From Actinocorallia herbida (lineage in GTDB: Bacteria > Actinomycetota > Actinomycetes > Streptosporangiales > Streptosporangiaceae), in contig NZ_RJKE01000001.1 in assembly GCF_003751225.1 (NCBI RefSeq), forward strand, positions 7,192,001-7,256,000: a DNA stretch of 64,000 bases, read 5' to 3'. This document shows positions 8,658-17,009 of the stretch, piece by piece; within the stretch, counting starts at the first letter, position 1; each line of letters opens with the position of its first letter. The position numbers were made by a program, and so were the translations under genes. The notes beneath the pieces are model-generated. The model saw only the letters and a list, made by a program, of their open reading frames with translations, did not search any database and was not told the DNA's origin.

Positions 8658-11600
8658 GGCTGCGGAAGCTGAGCGTCAGCGCGTTCGGACCCTTCGCCGG
8701 GACCGAGGCCGTCGATTTCACCGCCCTGGCCGACGCAGGCCTGTTCCTCATCCAGGGCCCGACCGGCGCGGGCAAGACCAGCGTCCTGGACGCGGTGTGC
8801 TTCGCCCTGTTCGGCACGGTCCCCGGCCCGCGCAGGGCGGTCCGCAACCTCCGCAGCGATCACGCGGACCCGGGCTCGGAGCCGAAGGTCGTGCTGGAGT
8901 ACGCGATCTCGGGCCGGGTGTTCCGGCTCACCCGCACGCCCGAGTGGCAGCGGCCCAAGCAGCGCGGCACCGGCACGACGAAGCAGCAGGCCTCGGTCAT
9001 CCTGGAGGAGCGCGCCGACGGCGGCTGGCGGGCGCTGTCGACCCGGATCGACGAGACGGCGCACCAGGTCGAGAAGACCCTCGGCATGAACGTCGCCCAG
9101 TTCAGCCAGGTCGCGCTGCTGCCGCAGGGAGACTTCGCGGCCTTCCTGCGCGCGGGCGCCGAGGAGCGCCGCAAGGTGCTGGAGAAGCTGTTCGCCACCG
9201 AGATCTACGCCGCGGTCGAGAAGCGGCTGGCCGAGGAGCGCGCCCGCACCCACCGCGAGGCCGACGCCCTGCACGCCGCCTTCACCACCACGGCCGGGCT
9301 CGTCGCCGAGGTCGCCGCCGCCGAGCCGCCGGAGGACGCCACCGCGGAGGCGCTCCTGGCGTGGGCCGACGGCCTCGCCGTCGGGCACGGCGCCCGGCTG
9401 CGCGGCGCGGCCGAGGCCCTGGAGACGTCCCGCGCCGCCGTGGCCGCGGCCCAGCAGGCGGCGGCCGCCGCCACCGAGCTGGTCCGCCTGCGCCGCGAGC
9501 ACGCCGAGGCGGTCCGCCACCGCGCCGCACTCGACGAGCGCGCCCCGCAGGTCGCCCTCCTGCGCGACCGCCTCGCCGCCGCCGAACGCGCCGAACGCGT
9601 CCGCCCCTACGGCACCGCCCTCACCACCCGCCGCCGCGAGTCCGAATCGGCCGCCACCGCCTCCCGCCGGGCCCGCCGCTCCCTCACCCCCCTGATCCCG
9701 CCCGTCCCCCTGCCCTGCGCCTGCCCGCCCCCCGACGGCATCGTGCTCTTCGCCGTCCCGTCCCCGGACGTGACCGGAGCTCCCGGGGGCGCGTGCGACG
9801 GGGTCGAGGAGGCCATCGGGTGCCGGTGCGGGTCGCTCGGGGCCGAGACGTCCGTGGAGGGGGTGGAGAGGGCCCGGCGGGTCTGGCAGGACGAGGTGGC
9901 GCGGCTGGCGGGCTTGCGCGGGCGTGAGACGCGGCTGGAGGAGGTCACGCGGGATTCCGCGAGGCTACGGGAGCGCGGGGTGCAGCAGGCCGCCGAGGAG
10001 GCGCGGGCGCGGCTGGAGGCCGAGCGGCTGCCCGCGGTGATCGAGGCGGACCGGCGGGCGCTGGAGCAGGCCAGGATCGGCGCGTCCCAGGTGGAGGCCG
10101 CGCACAAGACCGAGAAGGACACCGCCCAGGCCGTCGAGGACGCGCGCCATCGCGACAAGCTCGGCCACGATCTCGCCAAGGCCGACGCGGCGCACCGCGG
10201 CAGCGTGGACCGCGCGCAGGCCGCCACCGACGCGCTCCAGGCGATCCGGGGCGCGCGCCTCGCGGGCATGGCCGCGCTGCTGGCCTCCGGACTGCGCGAC
10301 GGCGAGCCCTGCCAGGTCTGCGGATCGGCCGAGCATCCGGCCCCCGCGCCCGGCGCCGACGCGGTGCCCACCGACGCCGACGAGGAGCGGGCCGCCGCCG
10401 TCCAGGAGGCGTGCCAGCGCGACCGGGAGGAGTCGGCCCGGCGCGCCGACGGCATCCGCGTCGAGTTCGACGTGCTGGCCGACCGGGTCGAAGGCTCGGT
10501 CGAGTCCCTGATGGACGTGCTCGCCGCCGCCCGGACCACGCTGCGCGAGCGGCTGGACGACACGAGCCGCGTGGAGGCCCTGGAAGCGCGGGTGCGCGAG
10601 GGAGAGCGGCTGCTCGAGGGAGCGCGCGAGGCGCAGGGCGAGGCGGGCAGAGCGGTCGCGGAGACCACCGCGGCCGTGCAGGCGCTCACCGAGGAGGCCG
10701 GCGTGCTGCGCGCGGAGCTGGAGGGCGCGCGCGGCGCCGACCCCACGCTCCGGGCCAGGATCGCCCGCCTCACCGCCGAGACCGCCCTGCTGGACGCGGC
10801 GGTCGCCGCCGACGCGCGGGCGGAGACGGCCCGGCTCGAACTGGTCCAGGCGGAGTCCGCCTTCGACGCGGCCTGGCGCGAGCAGGGGTTCGCCTCGGTG
10901 GACGCGGTGCGGCAGGCCCTCCTGCACGACGACGAGCGCGCCGCGGCGACCGCGGAGATCCGCGGCTTCGACGACGCCGACGCGACGGTGCGCGCCCGGC
11001 TGGAGTCCGCCGAGCTCCGGGCCGCCGCAGCCGCCGAAGAGCCGGACGCCGACAAGGCGCGGACCGCGGCGACCGAGGCCGAGGAGGCGCACACGGCGCT
11101 CGTCTCGGCGCACGACGCGGCCCGGAAGGTGAGCGGCCGCCTCACCGAACTGGCCGCCGACCTGAAGCGCGCGCACACCGCCTGGGCTCCCGCCCAGGAG
11201 ATCTACACGACGACGGCGCGCCTGGCCTCCCTGGTCAACGGCCAGGCGCCGAACCCGGTGCAGATGCGCCTGTCGGCGTACGTTCTGTCGGCCAGGCTCG
11301 ACCAGGTCGTCGCCGCCGCGAACGCCCGGCTGTCGACCATGTCGCAGAGCCGCTACCTGCTGCTGCGCACCGACGAGCGGGCCGCGGGCGACACCAGGCG
11401 CGCGGGCGGCGGGCTCGGCCTGCGCGTCGTCGACTCCTGGACGGGCCAGGAACGCGATCCGGCCACGCTGTCCGGCGGCGAGTCGTTCGTCACCAGCCTC
11501 GCCCTGGCGCTCGGCCTCGCCGACGTGGTGACGGCCGAGGCCGGCGGCGCGGAGATCAACACGCTCTTCATCGACGAGGGCTTCGGCACCCTCGACGAGG

Positions 11601-11758
11601 ACACCCTGGACGAGGTCATGAACGTGCTGGACTCCCTGCGGGGAGGCGGCAGGTCCGTCGGCGTCGTCAGCCATGTCGCCGAATTGCGCACCCGGATCCC
11701 CACCCAGCTCCGCCTCACCAAGTCCCGCCGTGGATCCCGTCTGTCGACGTCGCTCTGA
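8654..11758 (+). CDS. sbcC: DNA exonuclease ATPase subunit SbcC, with an unusual insert
   Basis: This 1034-residue SMC/Rad50-like ATPase pairs with SbcD. The N-terminal Walker A is GPTGAGKTS (about residues 36-44), the zinc hook CQVCG lies near 553-557, the ABC signature is LSGGES, and Walker B is TLFIDEGFGTLDED near the C terminus. Two coiled-coil arms join the head and hook. Residues about 343-402 (9680-9860) break the ascending coil with a Pro/Gly-rich stretch that carries five cysteines in CxC, C and CxC groups; this is not expected in Rad50 arms. The frame is intact across it. Confidence 0.93.
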   Translation: MRLRKLSVSAFGPFAGTEAVDFTALADAGLFLIQGPTGAGKTSVLDAVCFALFGTVPGPRRAVRNLRSDHADPGSEPKVVLEYAISGRVFRLTRTPEWQRPKQRGTGTTKQQASVILEERADGGWRALSTRIDETAHQVEKTLGMNVAQFSQVALLPQGDFAAFLRAGAEERRKVLEKLFATEIYAAVEKRLAEERARTHREADALHAAFTTTAGLVAEVAAAEPPEDATAEALLAWADGLAVGHGARLRGAAEALETSRAAVAAAQQAAAAATELVRLRREHAEAVRHRAALDERAPQVALLRDRLAAAERAERVRPYGTALTTRRRESESAATASRRARRSLTPLIPPVPLPCACPPPDGIVLFAVPSPDVTGAPGGACDGVEEAIGCRCGSLGAETSVEGVERARRVWQDEVARLAGLRGRETRLEEVTRDSARLRERGVQQAAEEARARLEAERLPAVIEADRRALEQARIGASQVEAAHKTEKDTAQAVEDARHRDKLGHDLAKADAAHRGSVDRAQAATDALQAIRGARLAGMAALLASGLRDGEPCQVCGSAEHPAPAPGADAVPTDADEERAAAVQEACQRDREESARRADGIRVEFDVLADRVEGSVESLMDVLAAARTTLRERLDDTSRVEALEARVREGERLLEGAREAQGEAGRAVAETTAAVQALTEEAGVLRAELEGARGADPTLRARIARLTAETALLDAAVAADARAETARLELVQAESAFDAAWREQGFASVDAVRQALLHDDERAAATAEIRGFDDADATVRARLESAELRAAAAAEEPDADKARTAATEAEEAHTALVSAHDAARKVSGRLTELAADLKRAHTAWAPAQEIYTTTARLASLVNGQAPNPVQMRLSAYVLSARLDQVVAAANARLSTMSQSRYLLLRTDERAAGDTRRAGGGLGLRVVDSWTGQERDPATLSGGESFVTSLALALGLADVVTAEAGGAEINTLFIDEGFGTLDEDTLDEVMNVLDSLRGGGRSVGVVSHVAELRTRIPTQLRLTKSRRGSRLSTSL

Positions 11759-11780
11759 CGGCCCGCGCGAACCCGGATCC

Positions 11781-11802
11781 GCCTCGCATGCTGACGCGAG
11801 GC
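11781..11802 (+). terminator. Hairpin after sbcC
   Basis: GCCTCGC (11781-11787) and GCGAGGC (11796-11802) form a 7-bp stem with an 8-base loop, 22 bases after the sbcC stop. No T tract follows. Confidence 0.5.
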
Positions 11803-11804
11803 GA

Positions 11805-11822
11805 ACCAAGCGCTAGTTTGTT
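11805..11822. promoter_or_regulatory. TetR-type operator candidate before the deazaflavin oxidoreductase gene
   Basis: ACCAAGCGCTAGTTTGTT matches the site before the SDR gene (41615-41632) at 16 of 18 positions. It contains a possible -10, TAGTTT (11814-11819). The shared site suggests one regulator for both genes. Confidence 0.4.
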
Positions 11823-11857
11823 TCCGTAGCCGTCCGCCTCGACGCCGGGAGCCGCCG

Positions 11858-12346
11858 ATGTCCGCGCCCACGCCCGTGCAGCGCGTGTTCCGCCCGCTGT
11901 TCCAGAGCATCTCCGGGTCGCCCTGGTTCGCCAAGGTCGGGCCGAAGCTCGTGCCCGCGCTCGACCGGGGACTGCACCGGATGACGGGTGGCCGGGTGAT
12001 GCTCGCCCAGGCGCTGATCCCGCAGCTCTACCTGACCACGACCGGCGCGAAGTCGGGGCAGCCGCGCGTGACGCCGCTGCTGTGCATGCCCGAGGACGGC
12101 GGCTGGATCGTCGTCGGCAGCAATTTCGGCCAAGAGAAGCACCCCGCCTGGACGGGCAATCTCCTCAAGGAGCCGCGCGCCACGGTCGAGTTCCGCAAGC
12201 GCGCTTACGAGGTCACCGGCACCCTCCTGGAAGGCGCCGACCGCGAAGCCACCTGGACCCGGCTGAACGCCATGTGGCCGGTCTTCGACCGCTACCAGTC
12301 CCGCGTGGACCGCGACCTCCGTCTCTTCCGCCTCACCCCCGTCTGA
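11858..12346 (+). CDS. Deazaflavin (F420)-dependent nitroreductase-family protein
   Basis: The 162-residue product belongs to the Ddn-like split beta-barrel family (DUF385/F420H2-dependent quinone reductase). The segments LTTTGAKSGQPRVTPLL and WIVVGSNFGQEKHPAWTGNLL are the typical cofactor-binding core, and HPAWTGNL is characteristic of the family. Members use reduced F420 to reduce quinones, nitro compounds or unsaturated lipids; a few bind flavin or fatty acid instead. The ATG at 11858 is preceded by only a weak ribosome-binding site. The upstream operator-like sequence is shared with the SDR gene about 30 kb away. Confidence 0.88.
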   Translation: MSAPTPVQRVFRPLFQSISGSPWFAKVGPKLVPALDRGLHRMTGGRVMLAQALIPQLYLTTTGAKSGQPRVTPLLCMPEDGGWIVVGSNFGQEKHPAWTGNLLKEPRATVEFRKRAYEVTGTLLEGADREATWTRLNAMWPVFDRYQSRVDRDLRLFRLTPV

Positions 12347-12350
12347 CCCC

Positions 12351-12386
12351 GGCCGGGAGGGGCCTCGGCACGAACGCCCCTCGGCC
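12351..12386 (+). terminator. Hairpin after the deazaflavin oxidoreductase gene
   Basis: AGGGGC/GCCCCT, extended past a two-base bulge by GGCCG/CGGCC, starts five bases after the stop codon. Confidence 0.45.
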
Positions 12387-12479
12387 GCGCTCTCCGCGCA
12401 CCCGTCGGCCGCCCGGTCTCAGGCAAGTGTGGCGACGGCGTCCCTGGTCGTGCGGGCGGCACCGTGTTAGCACGGGTGC

Positions 12480-13019
12480 ATGCCGGACTTCGCGCGCCTC
12501 GACGGCCCCTCGACCCTGGCCGTCCTCGCCGAGATCCAGCGGGTCTACGCCGCCGCGTTCCCCGGCCACCCGCTCACCGGGCACGCGCGGCGCGCCGGGC
12601 AGGCCGCGGCGTCCCCCGGCTTCGCGACCGTGACCGCACGCGAGCGGGGCAGGCTGGTGGGCTTCGCGTGCGGGCTGCCGCTCCAGGCCCCGACGACCTG
12701 GTGGCACGGGCTCCGCCCGGCCAGGCCGCCGTCCTGGACGACCGAGACGGGCGCCCGCACCTTCGCCGTCCTGGATCTCGGGGTGCTGCCCGCGCACCGG
12801 GGCACCGGGACCGGCCGCCGCCTCGTGGACGGACTGCTCGCCTACCGCGCCGAGGAGCGCGCCACCCTCGCGACCGCCCCCGACAAGCCCGACATCCAGC
12901 GCATGTACCAGCGCTGGGGATGGCGGCTCGTGGGCCGGGTCCCCGGCGGCCCCGAAGAGGCCCAGCCCTTCTACTACCTGTACGTCCTCCCTCTCCGCGT
13001 CCGGACGACGCGCCCTTGA
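12480..13019 (+). CDS. GNAT family N-acetyltransferase
   Basis: The 179-residue product is a GCN5-related acetyltransferase. VLDLGVLPAHRGTGTGRRLVD (about residues 99-119) contains beta-4 and the acetyl-CoA pyrophosphate loop HRGTGTG. A C-terminal IQRMYQRWGWRLVGR follows the motif B pattern where a Tyr often acts as general acid. The N-terminal half has an Ala/Pro-rich loop and gives no hint of the substrate. A TTAGCA-like -10 lies about ten bases before the ATG, so the transcript may have a very short leader. The gene converges with the next one. Confidence 0.82.
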   Translation: MPDFARLDGPSTLAVLAEIQRVYAAAFPGHPLTGHARRAGQAAASPGFATVTARERGRLVGFACGLPLQAPTTWWHGLRPARPPSWTTETGARTFAVLDLGVLPAHRGTGTGRRLVDGLLAYRAEERATLATAPDKPDIQRMYQRWGWRLVGRVPGGPEEAQPFYYLYVLPLRVRTTRP

Positions 13020-13060
13020 CGACCCGCCTTCCGACCGACCGCCGCCCGCCGCCCGCCCGG

Positions 13061-13843
13061 TCAGCGGTAGCACAGCCAGAGGCCGCCCTCCTCGCGCGCG
13101 GCGAGGTCGCGTTGCTGGTACTGCCAGGCGCAAGCGAGGTCCTTGTCTATGTTCGTCCGGCACGCCCAGGTGGTCCCGTCGATGAGAGCGGTACCGACCT
13201 CGGGGCTCGGCGCGAACCTTTCGCGGCAGTAGCCCGCCATGTCCTTGATGCCGCCCACGTACTTCTTCTTTCCGTCGAAGCACCGCCCGCTGTAGGGGCC
13301 GGACGTCATGACGAACGTGTGACCCTCCGACCCGTATTGCCAGTCGCACGCCTTGGCCAGCGGAACGCCGAGCGAGCAGAATTCGTCGTCGTTCGCGGAG
13401 TAGCCATAGGACTTGCAGTACTTACCGAAGTCCAGACCGCCGACCTCGGTGTCCTTCACCAATTTCACGGGGTCGACGAGCTGCCACATCACGGTGGCGA
13501 CGACCGCGATGAACAGCGCCGCGCCGCCCACCCTCGACAGCCTGCCGCGCAGGCGGGAGAGCCGCTCGCGCAGGGGCCGCCTCGCGAGGATCAGGGAGAT
13601 CGAACCGAGGGAGCCCGTGACCGCCGCGGTGGCGGCGAAGACCGCCGTGAACAGGGACACCGCACCGAGGAAGGCGAGCCAGCCGAGGCCGTCGCGCGGC
13701 GGCAGCGTCCGCGGGATCAGCGCCTCGCCGACCACCGTGCACAGCCCGATGACGACGGCCGACAAAGCGATGATCAATGCCGCATAACGTCTTCCGCGGG
13801 CCCTTCGCCCTGCGTCCTCCGACGGGATCTCCGGTTCGCTCAT
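13061..13843 (-). CDS. Unrecognised membrane protein with a Cys-rich extracellular part
   Basis: I do not recognise this 260-residue protein. After a charged N terminus, three hydrophobic segments span about residues 20-42, 54-88 and 107-125. The remaining 130 residues probably face outside and hold eight cysteines in what look like related modules: each has a YCxxxxY/F start, a turn with a single Cys, and an ACxWQY end (KACDWQYG and LACAWQYQQ). Paired Cys plus aromatic residues suggest a small disulfide-stabilised domain, duplicated. The ATG at 13843 was chosen because it begins the polar leader. It diverges from an alpha/beta hydrolase gene across a 331-base gap. Confidence 0.7.
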   Translation of the reverse strand: MSEPEIPSEDAGRRARGRRYAALIIALSAVVIGLCTVVGEALIPRTLPPRDGLGWLAFLGAVSLFTAVFAATAAVTGSLGSISLILARRPLRERLSRLRGRLSRVGGAALFIAVVATVMWQLVDPVKLVKDTEVGGLDFGKYCKSYGYSANDDEFCSLGVPLAKACDWQYGSEGHTFVMTSGPYSGRCFDGKKKYVGGIKDMAGYCRERFAPSPEVGTALIDGTTWACRTNIDKDLACAWQYQQRDLAAREEGGLWLCYR

Positions 13844-14174
13844 CGCCTGTCTCCGAACGTACGGGGGGAATACCTCGGGACCCTTATGCATTGCCGGGAA
13901 TTACCACCGGAACGGTATGCGCCGCAGCCGGTGGGGATGTCGTGACGCGGCTGGCGGCGCCTTCCGGCAATTCTCCGGTCCGGCCCACTTTTCATATCAC
14001 GAAGTCCGGCGACGGCAGAGGGATCCGCCCGGAACGGACGCTTTCCGGCCGGGAGGACGCGGACGGCCCGGCGCGCGGCCCGGATTCCGTCGGCGCCCCT
14101 CGCTAGGCTCGGTGCTCCGCCGGGGGTGGCGCAGACCCGGGACGGGCCCGGCACCGTCCCCGCTAGGAGACGGC
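13844..14174. other. Divergent intergenic region, no gene seen
   Basis: The 331 bases separate two divergent genes. Apart from the -10-like TAGGCT near its right end and a loose inverted pair (GCCGGGAATTACC near 13890 and CCGGCAATTCTCCGG near 13964), I see no open frame or RNA structure I can support. Confidence 0.5.
14093..14110 (+). promoter_or_regulatory. -10 region TAGGCT of the hydrolase gene
   Basis: GCGCCCCTCGCTAGGCTC contains TAGGCT (14104-14109), about 65 bases before the start codon. The same 18 bases occur again at 19008-19025. Confidence 0.45.
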
Positions 14175-14870
14175 ATGAACGACCCGGTGACCTTCGTCCT
14201 CCTGCACGGGGCGGCCTCCGACTCCTGGTACTGGCACCTCGTCGCGCCGGGGCTCCGTGCGGCGGGCCACGACGTCGTCGCGGTGGACCTTCCCTGCGAG
14301 GACGAGGAGGCGGGGCTCGACGCGTACACCGAGGCCGTGGTCGCGGCGGTCGGCGACCGGACCCGGGTGGTGCTCGTCGCGCAGTCCCTCGCGGGCCTCG
14401 TCGCGCCGCTCGTCGCGGCCCGCCTGCCGGAACGCGTCGCCATGGTCGTCATGGTGGCGGCGATGGTCCCCGCGCCGGGCGAGAGCGGCGGCCGGTGGTG
14501 GTCGGCCACCGGCCAGGGGGAGGCGCAGCGGGCGCTCGACCTCGCCGAGGGCCGCGATCCCGACGCGCCCGGCGATCCCGTCGTCACCTATCTGCACGAC
14601 GTGCCGGAAGAGATCGCCGCGGCCTCCGCGCACCACACGCGCGGGCAGACCGGGCGCGTCCTCGACGATCCCTGGCCGCTGCCGGCCTGGCCGGCGGTGC
14701 CGACGCGGTTCCTGCTCTGCCGCGACGACCGGCTCTTCCCCGCCGATTTCCTCCGCGCGCTCGTCCGCTCCCGACTGGGCATCACCCCGGACGAACTCCC
14801 CTGCGGCCACCTTCCGGCCCTGGCCCGGCCTGCGGAACTGACCCGGGCCCTGCTCTCCTACGTGGCCTAG
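14175..14870 (+). CDS. Alpha/beta-fold hydrolase
   Basis: This 231-residue protein has the compact alpha/beta-hydrolase core. LLHGAASDSWYW is the oxyanion strand, VAQSLAGL is the nucleophile elbow with Ser (about residue 74; Gln replaces the usual His or Gly before it), CRDDRLF offers the acid, and PCGHLPAL the catalytic His. It has the look of the RsbQ/salicylate-esterase-like small hydrolases. AGGAGA ends four bases before the ATG at 14175; the longer frame in track is not family-like. The substrate is unknown. It is followed by a separate short exported-protein gene with its own upstream palindromes. Confidence 0.85.
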   Translation: MNDPVTFVLLHGAASDSWYWHLVAPGLRAAGHDVVAVDLPCEDEEAGLDAYTEAVVAAVGDRTRVVLVAQSLAGLVAPLVAARLPERVAMVVMVAAMVPAPGESGGRWWSATGQGEAQRALDLAEGRDPDAPGDPVVTYLHDVPEEIAAASAHHTRGQTGRVLDDPWPLPAWPAVPTRFLLCRDDRLFPADFLRALVRSRLGITPDELPCGHLPALARPAELTRALLSYVA

Positions 14871-14984
14871 CCCGTGCGGACGCCGCGGGCACCGGCGGCG
14901 CTCGAGCACCGTTCCTGGCCGGGACACCCCGCCCTTTACGCGGAAGTCTTCCGTGAGACGGGGCCCGTCTGACTGAATGGGATC

Positions 14985-15509
14985 ATGAGACGGGGGCTTG
15001 TGGTGACGGGGGTCGGTCTCGCCGCGGCGTTGGCGGCGGGGGTCGGGGCGCACTGGTTCGAGGGGGTGCCGCTGGTCCGCGCGTGCGAAGTGCTGACCGG
15101 GGATTTCGCGGCGGGGGTGCTCGGCCCGTCGGTCCTCAGCAACGACGACATGGGGCGGCGCTCCACGGAGTGCCAGTACATGAGCACGCCGGCGGGCGGT
15201 TCGGTGAACCTCCAGGCCGAGCGGTTCAAGAAGACCAAGAAGGAGAGCGGCACCGAGCGCGCGCGGCGCAACGCGCTCAGGCACCACGGGAAACCCTATC
15301 CGGGGCTCGGCAGGGAGGCCTACCTGGCGATCTTCCGCCTGCCCGCTCCCCCGGGCACCGACCCCGAACTGCGGACGGGCATGGGCCAGCTCGTCATCAT
15401 CGTCGACGACGTCGTGGTCCGGGCGGGCGTCGGCGGCAGGTCCGTCAAGGACATCCGCGCGGCCTCCGACCACCTGGCGCGCGCCTACCTCGACCGCCTC
15501 GACGGCTGA
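14985..15509 (+). CDS. Unrecognised exported or membrane-anchored protein
   Basis: The 174-residue product starts with MRR and a hydrophobic stretch (residues 5-24), so it is a signal peptide or an anchor without a lipobox. The rest is a single soluble domain with ACEVLTGDF at the start, a second Cys in STECQYM, and a C-terminal VKDIRAASDHLARAYLDRL helix. The Cys pair and the layout resemble DUF3558-like actinobacterial surface proteins, but the match is weak and I do not assign it. Two palindromes, CGGAAG-T-CTTCCG (14941-14953) and AGACGG-GGC-CCGTCT (14957-14971), lie just upstream and may be operators. Confidence 0.65.
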   Translation: MRRGLVVTGVGLAAALAAGVGAHWFEGVPLVRACEVLTGDFAAGVLGPSVLSNDDMGRRSTECQYMSTPAGGSVNLQAERFKKTKKESGTERARRNALRHHGKPYPGLGREAYLAIFRLPAPPGTDPELRTGMGQLVIIVDDVVVRAGVGGRSVKDIRAASDHLARAYLDRLDG

Positions 15510-15524
15510 GGCCCGCACGCCGGG

Positions 15525-15560
15525 CCGCGAGGCGGACGGGGCCGGTCGCCCGCCTCGCGG
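15525..15560. terminator. Bidirectional hairpin between convergent genes
   Basis: CCGCGAGGCG (15525-15534) and CGCCTCGCGG (15551-15560) form a perfect 10-bp stem with a 16-base loop between two convergent stop codons. Confidence 0.65.
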
Positions 15561-15569
15561 AGCACGGGG

Positions 15570-16796
15570 TCAGGCGTAGGAGACCGGGAGTTCCTTGATC
15601 CCGTGGATCCAGGACGAGCGCAGCCGCCGCGGCGTCCCCGTCCGCCGGATGCCGGGCATCGCCTCGGCGATCGCCTGGAACATGATGTCGATCTCCAGCC
15701 TGGCCAGGTTCGCGCCGATGCAGTAGTGCGGACCGGTCCCGCCGAAGCCCAGGTGCGGGTTGGGCGAGCGGGTGATGTCGAACCGGAACGGGTCGGTGAA
15801 GACCGTCTCGTCGTAGTTCGCCGAGGAGTAGTAGAGGGCGAGGCGCTGTCCCGCCTTCACCTCCGTGCCGCCGAGCACGGTGTCGCTCAGCGCGGTCCGC
15901 TGGAAGGCGATGACGGGCGTCGCCCACCGGACGATCTCGTCGGCCGCCGTCGCGGGGCGCTCGGCCCGGTAGTGCGCCCACTGCTCGGGGTGGTCGAGGA
16001 AGGCCATCATGCCGTGCGTGATGGCGTTGCGCGTCGTCTCGTTCCCGGCGACGGCGAGCACGATGAAGAAGAAGCCGAACTCGTCGTCGGTGAGGCCGCC
16101 GCTGTCCCCGGCCTGGACGAGGCGGGTGACGATGTCGTCGGCGGGCTCCGCGCGGCGGGCCTCGGCGAGGCCCATGGAGTACTCCAGGATGCCCGCGGCG
16201 GCCCCGGTCATGTCGGCGTTCAGCTCGGGGTCGTCGTAGCCGAGCATCTGGTTGGACCAGGTGAACAGCTTGCCGCGGTCCTCCTGCGGCACGCCGAGCA
16301 GTTCGGCGATCGCCTGGAGCGGCAGCTCGACCGCGACGTCCGTGACGAAGTCGCCGGTGCCCTCCCTGACGGCCCGGGCCACGATCCGCTCGGCCCGGTC
16401 GCGCAGCGCGTCGCGCAGCCGCTCGATGACGCGCGGGGTGAACCCGCGCGAGACGATCGTGCGCAGCCTGGAGTGCTCCGGCGGATCGAGGTTGATGAGC
16501 AGGGTGCTCTTCAACATGTCGATCTCGGCGTGGCCGATCTGCTCGTTGTAGCGGATGAGCGCGGTGTCGGCGTGGGTGGAGTACACCGCGTGGTCGCGCG
16601 ACGCCTCCATCACGTCGGCGTGCCTGGTGACGACCCAGCAGCCGTCGTCGTCGAAGCCGGAGACCCCGCGCGGCTGCGGGTTCCACCGCAGTCCCCCGGC
16701 ACGGCGCAGCGCCGCGAACTCCGGCGCCGGAATGCGCTGCTCGATGAGTGACGGATCGGTGAAGTCGAACCCTTCGGGCACGGCGACTTTCTCCAT
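15570..16796 (-). CDS. Cytochrome P450, CYP125/CYP124-like
   Basis: The 408-residue protein is a soluble class I P450. It has the I-helix oxygen-binding motif AGNETTR, the K-helix EIVR, and the haem loop FGGTGPHYCIG with the ligand Cys near residue 358. The N terminus PEGFDFTDPSLIEQRIP and the segment LINLDPPEHSRLRTIVSRGFT resemble mycobacterial CYP125 and its relatives, which hydroxylate the sterol side chain or methyl-branched lipids at the terminal carbon. No ferredoxin or sterol genes are nearby, so the substrate is inferred only from family likeness. The ATG at 16796 has GAGGAGG upstream. Confidence 0.92.
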   Translation of the reverse strand: MEKVAVPEGFDFTDPSLIEQRIPAPEFAALRRAGGLRWNPQPRGVSGFDDDGCWVVTRHADVMEASRDHAVYSTHADTALIRYNEQIGHAEIDMLKSTLLINLDPPEHSRLRTIVSRGFTPRVIERLRDALRDRAERIVARAVREGTGDFVTDVAVELPLQAIAELLGVPQEDRGKLFTWSNQMLGYDDPELNADMTGAAAGILEYSMGLAEARRAEPADDIVTRLVQAGDSGGLTDDEFGFFFIVLAVAGNETTRNAITHGMMAFLDHPEQWAHYRAERPATAADEIVRWATPVIAFQRTALSDTVLGGTEVKAGQRLALYYSSANYDETVFTDPFRFDITRSPNPHLGFGGTGPHYCIGANLARLEIDIMFQAIAEAMPGIRRTGTPRRLRSSWIHGIKELPVSYA

Positions 16797-16948
16797 GGGC
16801 GGCCTCCTCGTGGGGTGTCGTCGGCTCCTCGCCTCAAGGCCCAGTACAGCCCCCGGGACCGACCCGCTCAAGAGGAATGAGACGTGAGTCTAGTCACGCG
16901 TCTCGACCACAGACCCGACCCATGTCTCATCACCCCCGCCCGGACACG

Positions 16949-16985
16949 CGAACGTCCGGCCGGCACGGGGCCGACCGGACGTTCG
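16949..16985 (-). terminator. Terminator of the PAP2 phosphatase gene
   Basis: CGAACGTCCGG (16949-16959) and CCGGACGTTCG (16975-16985) form an 11-bp stem, 24 bases past the phosphatase stop. Confidence 0.7.
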
Positions 16986-17009
16986 GCGCGCGGACGCGGT
17001 GGAAAAGGC

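Noticed and set aside
9680-9860. Frameshift or pseudogene in sbcC
   Set aside because: The frame is open across the odd insert, and motifs on both sides are intact and in phase.
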